Assembly (NCBI GenBank): GCA_003343995.1
Contig: QAKE01000064.1
Coordinates: forward strand, 1-49,643
Direction of reading: 5' to 3'
From: Bacillota bacterium
Lineage (GTDB): Bacteria; Bacillota; Clostridia; Christensenellales; Borkfalkiaceae
DNA length: 49,643 nt
In this document: piece after piece, positions 8,674 through 16,250 of the stretch
How positions within the stretch are numbered: position 1 is the stretch's first letter
Layout of the letters: each line of letters starts with the position of its first letter
Position numbers and translations under genes: made by a program
Notes under the pieces: generated by a model
Seen by the model: the letters and a program-made list of their open reading frames with translations, nothing else
What the model was told of the DNA's origin: nothing
Database searches by the model: none

Positions 8674-10029
8674 TTACACTCCCTTCACGGGTTCTTTCTC
8701 CGCGTCGCTCCCGCCGCTCTGCTCTTTTTGCGCGCCGTCCCGAACGGGCGGAACGGGAGAGGTGAATTCCACTTCCTTCCAGCCGCCGGTCAGCGGTTCG
8801 TCGTGCTTGAATAAAAGTTTCAAAAAGATGGGCGCGAGCACCGAGCTCACCAACACCAGCATCACCACGATGACGCGGTATTCCGCTCCGAGCAGCCCCC
8901 CCGCGATGCCCTTTTCCATGACGATCAGCGCAACTTCGCCGCGGGCGATCATGCCGACGCCGATTTTCGCGGAATCCCTTAAATTAAATTTGCAGCATTT
9001 CGCCACGCCGCCGCAACCGATGATCTTGCCGGCGATCGCCACGGCGACGAATGCCAATGCGAACCATAAAACGTGCAAGGTAAGCCCCGAAAAGTCGATT
9101 TTTATGCCGATATTCGCAAAGAAGATCGGCGCGAAGATCATGTAGGAATTGATGGTGATGCGCCTGTCGACGTATTCCGCCGACGCGTGGTTGACCGACA
9201 AGATCACCCCCGCTATGTACGCGCCCGTGATTTCCGCCACGCCGAACACCTTTTCCGCGACAAACGAATAAATCAGACACATGACAAGCGATAAGATGGG
9301 AATACGCCGCGTGTGCGGGTGCTTGCGCTCCAATCTGCGGAACAGCTTGATCAGCAGAATTCCGCACCCGATCGCCACGACGAAAAACGCGAACATCCAG
9401 ACGATGGATATCAATGCGTTACCGTTGGGATTGATGAGCGCGAGCACGCCGGAAGCGTCGGAAGGCGCGCTGTTTAAGCTGAGCGCGACCGTTAAAACGA
9501 TCAAGCCCAAAACGTCGTCGATAATGGCGGCGGAAAGAATGATCGTTCCCACCTTGCCCTTCAATTTGCCGAGCTCGCGCAGGGTTTCCACCGTAATGCC
9601 CACGCTTGTCGCCGTCATGATCACGCCGACAAACAGGCAGGAAAGCAGATTTTCCGTACCCAAAAACGCCACGCCGATGCCGAACCCCGCGGCAAGGGGC
9701 ACGAGCACGCCGCCCATCGCCACGAGAAAGGAAACTACGCCGGAATTTTTCATTTCCTTCAAATCGGTTTCCAACCCCGCGGTGAACATGACGAAAATAA
9801 CGCCCACTTCCGCAAATGCGCTCAGCATGTCGTTTTCCCGCAGCGGGAAAATCCAGCTTTCATCCACAAAGGGCAACATTCCCCAGATCGCAGGTCCGAT
9901 GAGCAGCCCCGCCATGATAAATCCGAGCACCTGCGGCAAGCCGAGCCTGCGCATCAATATCCCCAGCATTTTGGCGGAAAACAAGATGACCGCCAACTGA
10001 AACAAAAAATCCACCGAATCGATTTTCAT
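8674..10029 (-). CDS. CPA2-family monovalent cation:proton antiporter
   Basis: 451 residues with 12 or so transmembrane helices of the Na_H_Exchanger (KefB/NapA) type. The motif GLPQVLGFIMAGLLIGP near the start and the ion-binding Asp pair in SAAIIDDVLGLIV are diagnostic. There is no RCK/TrkA-N domain after the last helix, only a short charged tail, so it is not a glutathione-gated Kef channel. It should exchange Na+ or K+ for H+ across the cytoplasmic membrane. GGGAG precedes the ATG. It sits between a methyltransferase gene and hslO in the same operon. Confidence 0.9.
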   Translation of the reverse strand: MKIDSVDFLFQLAVILFSAKMLGILMRRLGLPQVLGFIMAGLLIGPAIWGMLPFVDESWIFPLRENDMLSAFAEVGVIFVMFTAGLETDLKEMKNSGVVSFLVAMGGVLVPLAAGFGIGVAFLGTENLLSCLFVGVIMTATSVGITVETLRELGKLKGKVGTIILSAAIIDDVLGLIVLTVALSLNSAPSDASGVLALINPNGNALISIVWMFAFFVVAIGCGILLIKLFRRLERKHPHTRRIPILSLVMCLIYSFVAEKVFGVAEITGAYIAGVILSVNHASAEYVDRRITINSYMIFAPIFFANIGIKIDFSGLTLHVLWFALAFVAVAIAGKIIGCGGVAKCCKFNLRDSAKIGVGMIARGEVALIVMEKGIAGGLLGAEYRVIVVMLVLVSSVLAPIFLKLLFKHDEPLTGGWKEVEFTSPVPPVRDGAQKEQSGGSDAEKEPVKGV

Positions 10030-10044
10030 CGATAAACACTCCCG

Positions 10045-10755
10045 TTATTTAATCGCCGTAAAATACAGTCTTTCCTCATCTTCCCGCGGCGAACCGGTTT
10101 CTCCCTTAACGATAATCTTTTTAAACCCGACGTTTTCGAGCGCGGCGCACACGTCGGCGCACTCGTGCGCGTATTCAAAAAACGACTCTTCCTTCCTGAC
10201 GTATACGTCGCCCTGCCGGATAAAATAAACGAGTTCCATCAGCACGCCGTCTTTTTTTTGCGTATTGAACCAAAGATAGGTCAAATCATCCAGATCTTCC
10301 CCGAACAAATTTTTACCGATGGCTTTCCGCAATCGGTAAGGCGTGGATAAATCGAACAAAAACGCCCCGCCCTCTGCGAGCGCGGCGTATACCGCCGCGA
10401 AATTTTTTTCCAAAGCGGCGGGGCGAAGGTAATTCACCACGTCGTTCACCGCCGTGACAAACCCCAAATCGCCGAGTTTTTTAACGTCCTTCATGCTGCC
10501 GAGCACGTAAACTTCCCCGTTCCCGCGGGCAACCGCTTCGCCGAGCATTTCGGAGGAAGGATCGAACCCCGTCACGAAAAAGCCCGCCGCCGCCAACGCG
10601 CGCGTCACCTTTCCCGTGCCGCAGCCGACGTCCGCGCCGTAAGGGTTGGGGGAGGATTTGCGCACGGCTTTCACCACGCGCTTTGCCCATTGCTCCCCCG
10701 TTTTCCCCATCAGCGCGTCGTAAAATTCCGCAGCGCAGGCGAAATCGTTAATCAT
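10045..10755 (-). CDS. Class I SAM-dependent methyltransferase
   Basis: 236 residues with the Rossmann motif I GADVGCGTGKVTRAL at about residue 38, motif II acidic Asp in VTGFDPSSEML, and a later VTAVNDVVNYL where motif IV falls. This is the Methyltransf_25/11 type that acts on small molecules; the acceptor cannot be inferred. It overlaps the end of the upstream membrane-protein gene by eight bases. Confidence 0.88.
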   Translation of the reverse strand: MINDFACAAEFYDALMGKTGEQWAKRVVKAVRKSSPNPYGADVGCGTGKVTRALAAAGFFVTGFDPSSEMLGEAVARGNGEVYVLGSMKDVKKLGDLGFVTAVNDVVNYLRPAALEKNFAAVYAALAEGGAFLFDLSTPYRLRKAIGKNLFGEDLDDLTYLWFNTQKKDGVLMELVYFIRQGDVYVRKEESFFEYAHECADVCAALENVGFKKIIVKGETGSPREDEERLYFTAIK

Positions 10756-12040
10756 TATCTTCTTCTTTTTTATCTTTTTTGCGTTTTTTCTGCTTGCCTT
10801 CGAGCTCGCGCCGCGCCTGCTCTTTACGCGCTTCGCGTTCCGCCTCGAACTGCTTTTCCGCCTCCGTGGGCTGGTACTGCGGATCGTCCTTATGCGCGGC
10901 GACGTACTCCTCGTTATCGCGATAGAGCGCCTCTCGGCTTTCGCTCAGCCGCTGCAAATCCGCACGCCCGTAAGACTGCGGAAGTTCGGCAAGCTGCAAA
11001 TCGTCGTCGGTAATCGGCTTGATGGGACGGCGGGTGAGCACCGTTCTGCTCGCCTGCGCCAGCTGTTCGCGGTATCTTTTGATCGCCTCCGCGTCGTTTT
11101 TGGAAACCTTTTCGTAAATACCCCTGTTCCGCTGCGCACCGGGGACTTTTTCGTTGATAAACCTATCGAACGCCCACTGACTGTATACCGTCCAGACCAA
11201 TAAAAACCAAGAAAAGCCCAATATCAAAACGAGTATCACGCCGATCATCGTGCCGATGCCGCCGAATAAAAACAGCGCGAACGGCAGACAAGCCACGACG
11301 AGGAACAATAAGTTCGCAGGCAAAAGCGCAACGCTGAACAAAAGTGCGTTTTTCAGCAGTTTAAAAAACTTCAGATCGTAGGTAACGCCCATGGTGATCA
11401 TCCACGCGGTGCAGATGAAGGTGAACCCCAAAAACACATAGGACAGCGCTTTGCCGATGGTGAGCCAAACGACCGAACCCGATTGCGTGGCGATGAGCAC
11501 GTCCGCATAACCGATGGAAATCATCGTCAGATAAAACACGATGGAAAAGAGCAAAAGCGACGCCATCACGACGAAATAATTCTGCTTGACGCCCTTCCAA
11601 AAATCGTTGGCGACGAAGATGCCCTCCGTCCAGACCATGTTTCTGATGACGTACGCGCCGCCGGAAATTCCCACCGCCGCCACCATTAAGCAGATGGGCA
11701 GAACGAGCAGCATCTGCTGTTTGACGGTAACGTCGATCTGTTCCACGAGCCCCGAAATGTCCGGTATCGCGGGATAACCCACGCCGATATTCTGCGAAAA
11801 CGCGCTCTGCGATCCGTAGGTCGCAAGCAGACCGTTCATCAGGAACACCAGCAAAAACACCAGCACGCAAAAGAGCAGCGTGAGGATATTCACGTAAAAC
11901 AACTTGCCGAATCTGCCCTTGAAGATATCCCAGAACAGTTCCCATCTGTTGCTCGGCAAAGTGGAGCGCGCGTAGCCCTCCGATTTTTCCGAACCCATTA
12001 TCAAGCGGTTTATCCAACCGCCTTTTTTCTTTTCCGCCAT
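10748..12040 (-). CDS. YesL-like (DUF624) multi-pass membrane protein with charged tail
   Basis: 430 residues. An N-terminal cytoplasmic stretch is followed by about six hydrophobic helices; the segment MVWTEGIFVANDFWKGVKQN resembles the loop typical of YesL/DUF624 proteins, which are often near carbohydrate transporters. The last 100 residues are hydrophilic and end in a Lys/Glu-rich coiled region. AAGGAG precedes the ATG. It is the first gene of the seven-gene minus-strand run. Function unknown; family call is moderately sure. Confidence 0.65.
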   Translation of the reverse strand: MAEKKKGGWINRLIMGSEKSEGYARSTLPSNRWELFWDIFKGRFGKLFYVNILTLLFCVLVFLLVFLMNGLLATYGSQSAFSQNIGVGYPAIPDISGLVEQIDVTVKQQMLLVLPICLMVAAVGISGGAYVIRNMVWTEGIFVANDFWKGVKQNYFVVMASLLLFSIVFYLTMISIGYADVLIATQSGSVVWLTIGKALSYVFLGFTFICTAWMITMGVTYDLKFFKLLKNALLFSVALLPANLLFLVVACLPFALFLFGGIGTMIGVILVLILGFSWFLLVWTVYSQWAFDRFINEKVPGAQRNRGIYEKVSKNDAEAIKRYREQLAQASRTVLTRRPIKPITDDDLQLAELPQSYGRADLQRLSESREALYRDNEEYVAAHKDDPQYQPTEAEKQFEAEREARKEQARRELEGKQKKRKKDKKEEDND

Positions 12041-12119
12041 ACGGTTTCTCCTTTCGTCGCAAGTAAAATGATTTTATATGAAAACGCAAAACCATGTTCC
12101 GCCGCCGTCAAATGCAACG

Positions 12120-12148
12120 CCGCTCAAATCGACTTCTTATAGTTTATA
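12120..12148. repeat. Direct repeat, copy 1 (29 bp)
   Basis: 29 bases ending CTTCTTATAGTTTATA, matching copy 2 at 12281-12309 at 28 of 29 positions (A to G at base 7). The two copies flank a GC-rich 132-base insert in otherwise AT-rich intergenic DNA. Confidence 0.8.
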
Positions 12149-12280
12149 TCTCCCAAGGGCGGCTCTGCAAGCGCGCGCAGCGCATTTGCAAGGACGACCG
12201 CGGGATATTCAAACGGGAAGTCGCCAAAACAATCCCTTCGTTTTGGCGCGGGTTGCCTTTGCAATCCGCAGATTCGGGTT
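12149..12280. other. GC-rich intergenic insert with hairpins between two direct repeats
   Basis: Holds a nine-pair perfect stem (12222-12230 with 12240-12248) and the near-inverted pair TTGCAAGG / CCTTTGCAA around it. No start-stop frame of interest. The whole 12041-12452 gap otherwise contains only the asd promoter. It may be a small mobile or structured-RNA element. Confidence 0.5.
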
Positions 12281-12309
12281 CCGCTCGAATCGACTTCTTA
12301 TAGTTTATA
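12281..12309. repeat. Direct repeat, copy 2 (29 bp)
   Basis: Second copy, 161 bases downstream of the first, adjoining an AT-rich promoter region. Confidence 0.8.
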
Positions 12310-12359
12310 CTAAATTTAAAATATTTACAAACAAAAACGCTATAATATCCAAAAAAAAC

Positions 12360-12389
12360 TTTACATTTTTCCCGTTTATATGGTAAAAT
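12360..12389 (+). promoter_or_regulatory. Promoter of asd-dapA-dapB-yggS-sepF
   Basis: TTTACA (12360-12365), 18-base spacer, extended -10 TGGTAAAAT with hexamer at 12384-12389. Leader of about 57 bases to the ATG at 12453; no lysine riboswitch is visible in it. Confidence 0.7.
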
Positions 12390-12452
12390 ATCTTTGTTTT
12401 ACAAATCTATTATATTGTTTTAAATGCAATGCGGCATAAAAGGAGTACGATT

Positions 12453-13460
12453 ATGAAAAAATTCAACGTTGCCGTCGTCGGTGCGACGGGCATGGTAGGC
12501 ACGAAGTTTTTGAAGGTTCTTTCCGAACGGAAACTTCCCGTGGAAAATTATTATCTTTACGCCTCGAAAAAAAGCGCGGGCAAAGAAATCGATTTCATGG
12601 GCAAAAAGCACACCGTTATCGAGCTGAAGGAGGAAAACATCGTCGATAAAAAAATCGACATCGCCCTCTTTTCCGCCGGCGGGGATACTTCCGCGGCGTT
12701 CGCTCCGGTGTTTGCGAAACACGGCACGTTGGTCATCGACAACTCCAGCGCGTGGAGAAGGGACGAAAACGTTCCCCTCGTCGTGCCCGAATGCAATCCC
12801 GAGGATCTGAGAAACACGCCGAAGAACATCATCGCGAACCCCAACTGCTCCACCATTCAGGCGGTCGTGGCGCTGAAGCCTCTGCACGAGGCGTTCGGCA
12901 TCAAGCGCATCGTCTATTCCACCTATCAGGCGGTATCCGGCGCGGGCGTAAAGGGGTTCAACGACCTCAAAGGCGGCATTTGCGGCGAAGCACCCCAGAA
13001 GTTCCCCTATCCCATTTTCGGCAACTGCATTCCCCATATCGACGTGTTCTTGGATAACGGTTATACCAAAGAAGAAGATAAAATGATTTTCGAAACCAAG
13101 AAAATTTTACACGATTGGGATATGAAGATCACGGCGACGACCGTGCGCGTGCCGGTTTATTACGGGCACAGCGAAAGCATTAACGTGGAATTTTACAAGC
13201 CCTGCACCGCGGAAAGCGTGCGCAAGGTTTTGGAAAACGCGGAGGGCGTGATCGTGCAGGACGACGTGAAGAACAACGTTTACCCCATGGCGCTCACCGC
13301 CGAGGATAAAGACGAGGTGTTTGTGGGAAGAATCCGCAAGGACGACACGGTGGAAAGCGGCTGCAACCTTTGGGTGGTTGCCGATAACATCCGCAAAGGT
13401 GCGGCGACGAACGCCGTTCAGATTGCCGAAAAAGTCATCGAAATGGGTATTTTAGGTTAA
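12453..13460 (+). CDS. asd: Aspartate-semialdehyde dehydrogenase
   Basis: Reduces aspartyl-phosphate to aspartate semialdehyde with NADPH, at the branch to lysine, threonine and methionine. 335 residues. The N-terminal nucleotide motif VGATGMVGTKFL, SSAWR (substrate binding), and the catalytic Cys132 in IANPNCSTIQ are all present, as is the VSGAGVKG segment. An AGGAG site seven bases before this ATG decides the start over an in-frame ATG eight codons upstream. First gene of the operon; 64 bases separate it from dapA. Confidence 0.96.
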   Translation: MKKFNVAVVGATGMVGTKFLKVLSERKLPVENYYLYASKKSAGKEIDFMGKKHTVIELKEENIVDKKIDIALFSAGGDTSAAFAPVFAKHGTLVIDNSSAWRRDENVPLVVPECNPEDLRNTPKNIIANPNCSTIQAVVALKPLHEAFGIKRIVYSTYQAVSGAGVKGFNDLKGGICGEAPQKFPYPIFGNCIPHIDVFLDNGYTKEEDKMIFETKKILHDWDMKITATTVRVPVYYGHSESINVEFYKPCTAESVRKVLENAEGVIVQDDVKNNVYPMALTAEDKDEVFVGRIRKDDTVESGCNLWVVADNIRKGAATNAVQIAEKVIEMGILG

Positions 13461-13524
13461 ATCCCCGTTTCCCCGCATACATTATTACCGAAACCGCTCC
13501 GCGGTCGAAGAAGAGGGAAAAAAC

Positions 13525-14415
13525 ATGAAAACTATATTTAAAGGCACGGGCACGGCGATGATCACCCCGTTCACCGAGGACGGCGTCGACTATCCCGCGC
13601 TGAAAAAGCTTATCGAATATCAGATCGACAGCGGTATCGACGCGCTCATCGTGCTCGGCACGACGGGCGAAGCCGCCACGCTGACCGACGAGGAATACGC
13701 AGACGTCGCGACCTTCTGCATCAAGGAAATCGCCGGCAGAACCAAGGTGATTCTGGGCACGGGCTCCAACTGCACCCGCAAGGCGATAGAAAAGAGCAGA
13801 TACGCCGAAACGCTGGGAGTGGACGGCTTGCTCGTCGTTACGCCGTACTACAATAAGTGCACGCAAAAAGGGTTGGTAAAATACTACGACGACGTGTGCT
13901 CCGCGGTATCTCTGCCCGTTTTGTGCTATAACGTGCCCGCGCGCACGGGAGTGAACATCCTTTCCCGTACGATGGAAACGATTGCCGATATTCCCAATAT
14001 CTACGGCATTAAGGAGGCTTGCGGCAACATGGAGCAAATCTGCGAAACCGCCCGCCTGATCCGCGAAAAATGCGCCCTTTACAGCGGCGACGACAACCTC
14101 AATCTGGCGATGCTTTCCATCGGCAGTCAGGGGCTGATTTCCGTTGCGAGCAACATCGCGCCGAAGGAAGTGGGCGACGTGGCGCGGCACTATTTTGCGG
14201 GCAGAAACGCCGAGGCGGTGGCTTTGCAGGAACGGTTGCTTCCCTTAATCGACGCCATGTTTACCGAGGTGAACCCCATTCCCGTAAAAACGGCGGCGGC
14301 GCTCATCGGTATCGGCACGCCTTACGTGCGCCCGCCCCTCACGGTTCTCGAAGACGAGCACCGCGCGGATATGATCAAAATATTGAAAAATTTCGGATTG
14401 AAAATCGAGGCTTAA
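13525..14415 (+). CDS. dapA: 4-hydroxy-tetrahydrodipicolinate synthase
   Basis: Condenses pyruvate with aspartate semialdehyde, the committed step to diaminopimelate and lysine. The 296-residue TIM barrel shows GTTGEAATL, the active-site Tyr135 (LCYNVPARTG) and the Schiff-base Lys163 (YGIKEACGN). GAGGG lies before the ATG. It is followed by dapB after three bases. Confidence 0.97.
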   Translation: MKTIFKGTGTAMITPFTEDGVDYPALKKLIEYQIDSGIDALIVLGTTGEAATLTDEEYADVATFCIKEIAGRTKVILGTGSNCTRKAIEKSRYAETLGVDGLLVVTPYYNKCTQKGLVKYYDDVCSAVSLPVLCYNVPARTGVNILSRTMETIADIPNIYGIKEACGNMEQICETARLIREKCALYSGDDNLNLAMLSIGSQGLISVASNIAPKEVGDVARHYFAGRNAEAVALQERLLPLIDAMFTEVNPIPVKTAAALIGIGTPYVRPPLTVLEDEHRADMIKILKNFGLKIEA

Positions 14416-14418
14416 AAG

Positions 14419-15171
14419 ATGAAACTATTGATTTCCGGCGCGCTCGGCAGAATGGGCAGAGCGGTTTATCAGTCGGCGGCGGCATATAAAGAAATCGAAG
14501 TGGCGGCGGGCGTGGATATCAACGCGGCGGCGTCCGATCTCCCCTATCCCGTATACGCGGATTTTTCCGCGGTGAAAGAAAATATCGACGTTATCATCGA
14601 TTTTTCCGCGGCGGCGAATTTGGAAAACGTGCTCGCGTTCTCCGCGGCGCAAAACGTTCCCGCAGTGCTTTGCACCACGGGTTACAGCGAAGAACAGAAC
14701 GCCGAAATCGCAAAAGCGGCGAAAAAAACGGCGCTTTTCAAATCGGCGAACATGTCGGTGGGCGTAAACCTTTTAATCGATCTTTGCCGCAAAGCGGCGA
14801 AAACGCTGCCGCAGTTCGACATTGAAATCATCGAAAAACACCATAATCAGAAAATCGACGCGCCTTCCGGCACGGCGCTGATGCTTGCGGACGCGATACG
14901 CGAAGTGAAAACCGACGCGTTTTACGTTTACGGCAGAGAGGGCAAAACCGGCAAGCGCGACAAAAAGGAAATCGGCATACACGCGGTGCGCGGCGGCAAC
15001 ATCGTCGGCGAACACGACGTGCTGTTCTGCGGCGCGAACGAAACGATCACCCTTTCCCACGCGGCGGCGAGCCGCAGCGTTTTTGCGGACGGCGCGCTCA
15101 ACGCGGCGTTGTTTTTGAAGGGGAAACCCGCAGGGCTTTACAACATGGAGCAGCTCATCCGCGAATTGTAA
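14419..15171 (+). CDS. dapB: 4-hydroxy-tetrahydrodipicolinate reductase
   Basis: NAD(P)H-dependent second step of the diaminopimelate branch. 250 residues; N-terminal GALGRMGRAV nucleotide motif, the catalytic EKHHNQKIDAPSGTA segment with paired His and Lys, and a C-terminal domain ending LYNMEQLIREL. Slightly shorter than the usual 265-270 residues. The ribosome site is the GAGG at the end of dapA. Confidence 0.96.
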   Translation: MKLLISGALGRMGRAVYQSAAAYKEIEVAAGVDINAAASDLPYPVYADFSAVKENIDVIIDFSAAANLENVLAFSAAQNVPAVLCTTGYSEEQNAEIAKAAKKTALFKSANMSVGVNLLIDLCRKAAKTLPQFDIEIIEKHHNQKIDAPSGTALMLADAIREVKTDAFYVYGREGKTGKRDKKEIGIHAVRGGNIVGEHDVLFCGANETITLSHAAASRSVFADGALNAALFLKGKPAGLYNMEQLIREL

Positions 15172-15172
15172 A

Positions 15173-15841
15173 ATGGTCGAAGAAAACGTACGCGCCTTGC
15201 TTGGCGAGCTTTCGCAAGGAAACAATTTCGGAGAGCCGGTTACGCTCGTCGGCGCGAGCAAGACCGTGGACGCGGACATGATAAACCGCGCCCTTTCGGC
15301 GGGGCTCGCCGTCGTTGCGGAAAACAAGGTGCAGGAATTCAACGAAAAATTCCCCCTCGTTTTATGCGACGATTATCAGTTTATCGGGCATCTTCAAAAA
15401 AATAAGGTAAAATATCTCGTCGGCAGAGCTTCCCTCATTCAGTCGGTCGACTCGGCGGAGTTGGCGGAAGAAATCGACCGCGTTTCGGAAAAAAAGGGCG
15501 TCGTCACCGATATTTTGCAGCAGGTCAACATCGGCGAGGAAGCGACGAAAAGCGGATTTTCACCGCAGACCTGTCTCGACGCGGCGGACGACCTGCGCAA
15601 ATTGAAAAACGTGCGCTTAAAGGGGCTGATGGCGATGCTTCCCCCCTCTTCGGAGGAAGGTTTGCTTGCCGATTTATGTTTGCAAATGCGGGAATTTTAT
15701 GATATACTGAAAAAAAGCGACGAAAACATCCGCCATCTTTCCGTCGGCATGAGCGGCGATTACAAGATCGCGGTAAAATGCGGCAGCAATATGGTGCGGC
15801 TGGGCAGCGCGATATTCGGCAAAAGAACGTATAACGTATAA
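15173..15841 (+). CDS. YggS-family PLP homeostasis protein
   Basis: A PLP-carrying protein without known enzymatic activity that balances vitamin B6 pools and amino-acid metabolism. 222 residues in an alanine-racemase-type barrel: the PLP lysine is K30 in VGASKTVD, with ENKVQEF, FIGHLQKNK and SVGMSGDYKIAV, all typical. Starts one base after dapB stops. It is followed by sepF, an arrangement kept from the Firmicutes ylmE-ylmF cell-division cluster. Confidence 0.95.
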   Translation: MVEENVRALLGELSQGNNFGEPVTLVGASKTVDADMINRALSAGLAVVAENKVQEFNEKFPLVLCDDYQFIGHLQKNKVKYLVGRASLIQSVDSAELAEEIDRVSEKKGVVTDILQQVNIGEEATKSGFSPQTCLDAADDLRKLKNVRLKGLMAMLPPSSEEGLLADLCLQMREFYDILKKSDENIRHLSVGMSGDYKIAVKCGSNMVRLGSAIFGKRTYNV

Positions 15842-15850
15842 GGAGTAAAA

Positions 15851-16198
15851 ATGGGTCTGTTCGACTTTTTCGGAAAAGAAAAAAGAGGCGGTGCGGAAGA
15901 CGAACGCAGCCGCAGAATTTCCTTTGACGATTTTAAAACGGGCGAATATTCCGATACCCCTACGCAAAACGGTCCGGTAACGGTGTTCCACCCCAAATCC
16001 TTTCAGGACGTGGAAAAGGTGATCAACACGCTGAAATCGGGCAAAAACGCCATCGTGTACTTAAACGAGCTTTCCACCGCCACGGGTTACCGCGTGCTCG
16101 ACATGCTCAGCGGCGCGGTCTACGCGCTGGACGGCAGCGTTTACGAGCTGCAAAACAACATGTTCTTTTTTGCCCCTGCGGGCATCAACGTAAAGTAA
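15851..16198 (+). CDS. sepF: Cell division protein SepF
   Basis: Cytoplasmic membrane-bound ring protein that ties FtsZ to the septum. 115 residues, shorter than the Bacillus protein (about 150) because the linker is short. The N-terminal amphipathic membrane anchor MGLFDFFGKEK is kept; the core has FHPKSFQDVEKVINTL and SGAVYALDGSVYEL. AAGGAG precedes the ATG. Last gene before a terminator; ylmG, ylmH and divIVA are not here. Confidence 0.96.
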   Translation: MGLFDFFGKEKRGGAEDERSRRISFDDFKTGEYSDTPTQNGPVTVFHPKSFQDVEKVINTLKSGKNAIVYLNELSTATGYRVLDMLSGAVYALDGSVYELQNNMFFFAPAGINVK

Positions 16199-16205
16199 TT
16201 TTACG

Positions 16206-16232
16206 CGCGGATTGTGAAAATCCGCGTTTTTT
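16206..16232 (+). terminator. Terminator after sepF
   Basis: Eight-pair stem (16206-16213 with 16219-16226), loop GTGAA, then TTTTTT. It lies only 18 bases before the guaA start; no separate guaA promoter is obvious, so some readthrough may feed guaA. Confidence 0.85.
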
Positions 16233-16250
16233 CATTCGGAGAATAAAACT

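Noticed and set aside
12120..12309. CRISPR array
   Set aside because: Only two repeats 161 bases apart, with a single long insert and no cas genes.
12390..12452. Lysine riboswitch or T-box upstream of asd
   Set aside because: The leader is about 57 AT-rich bases with none of the conserved blocks.
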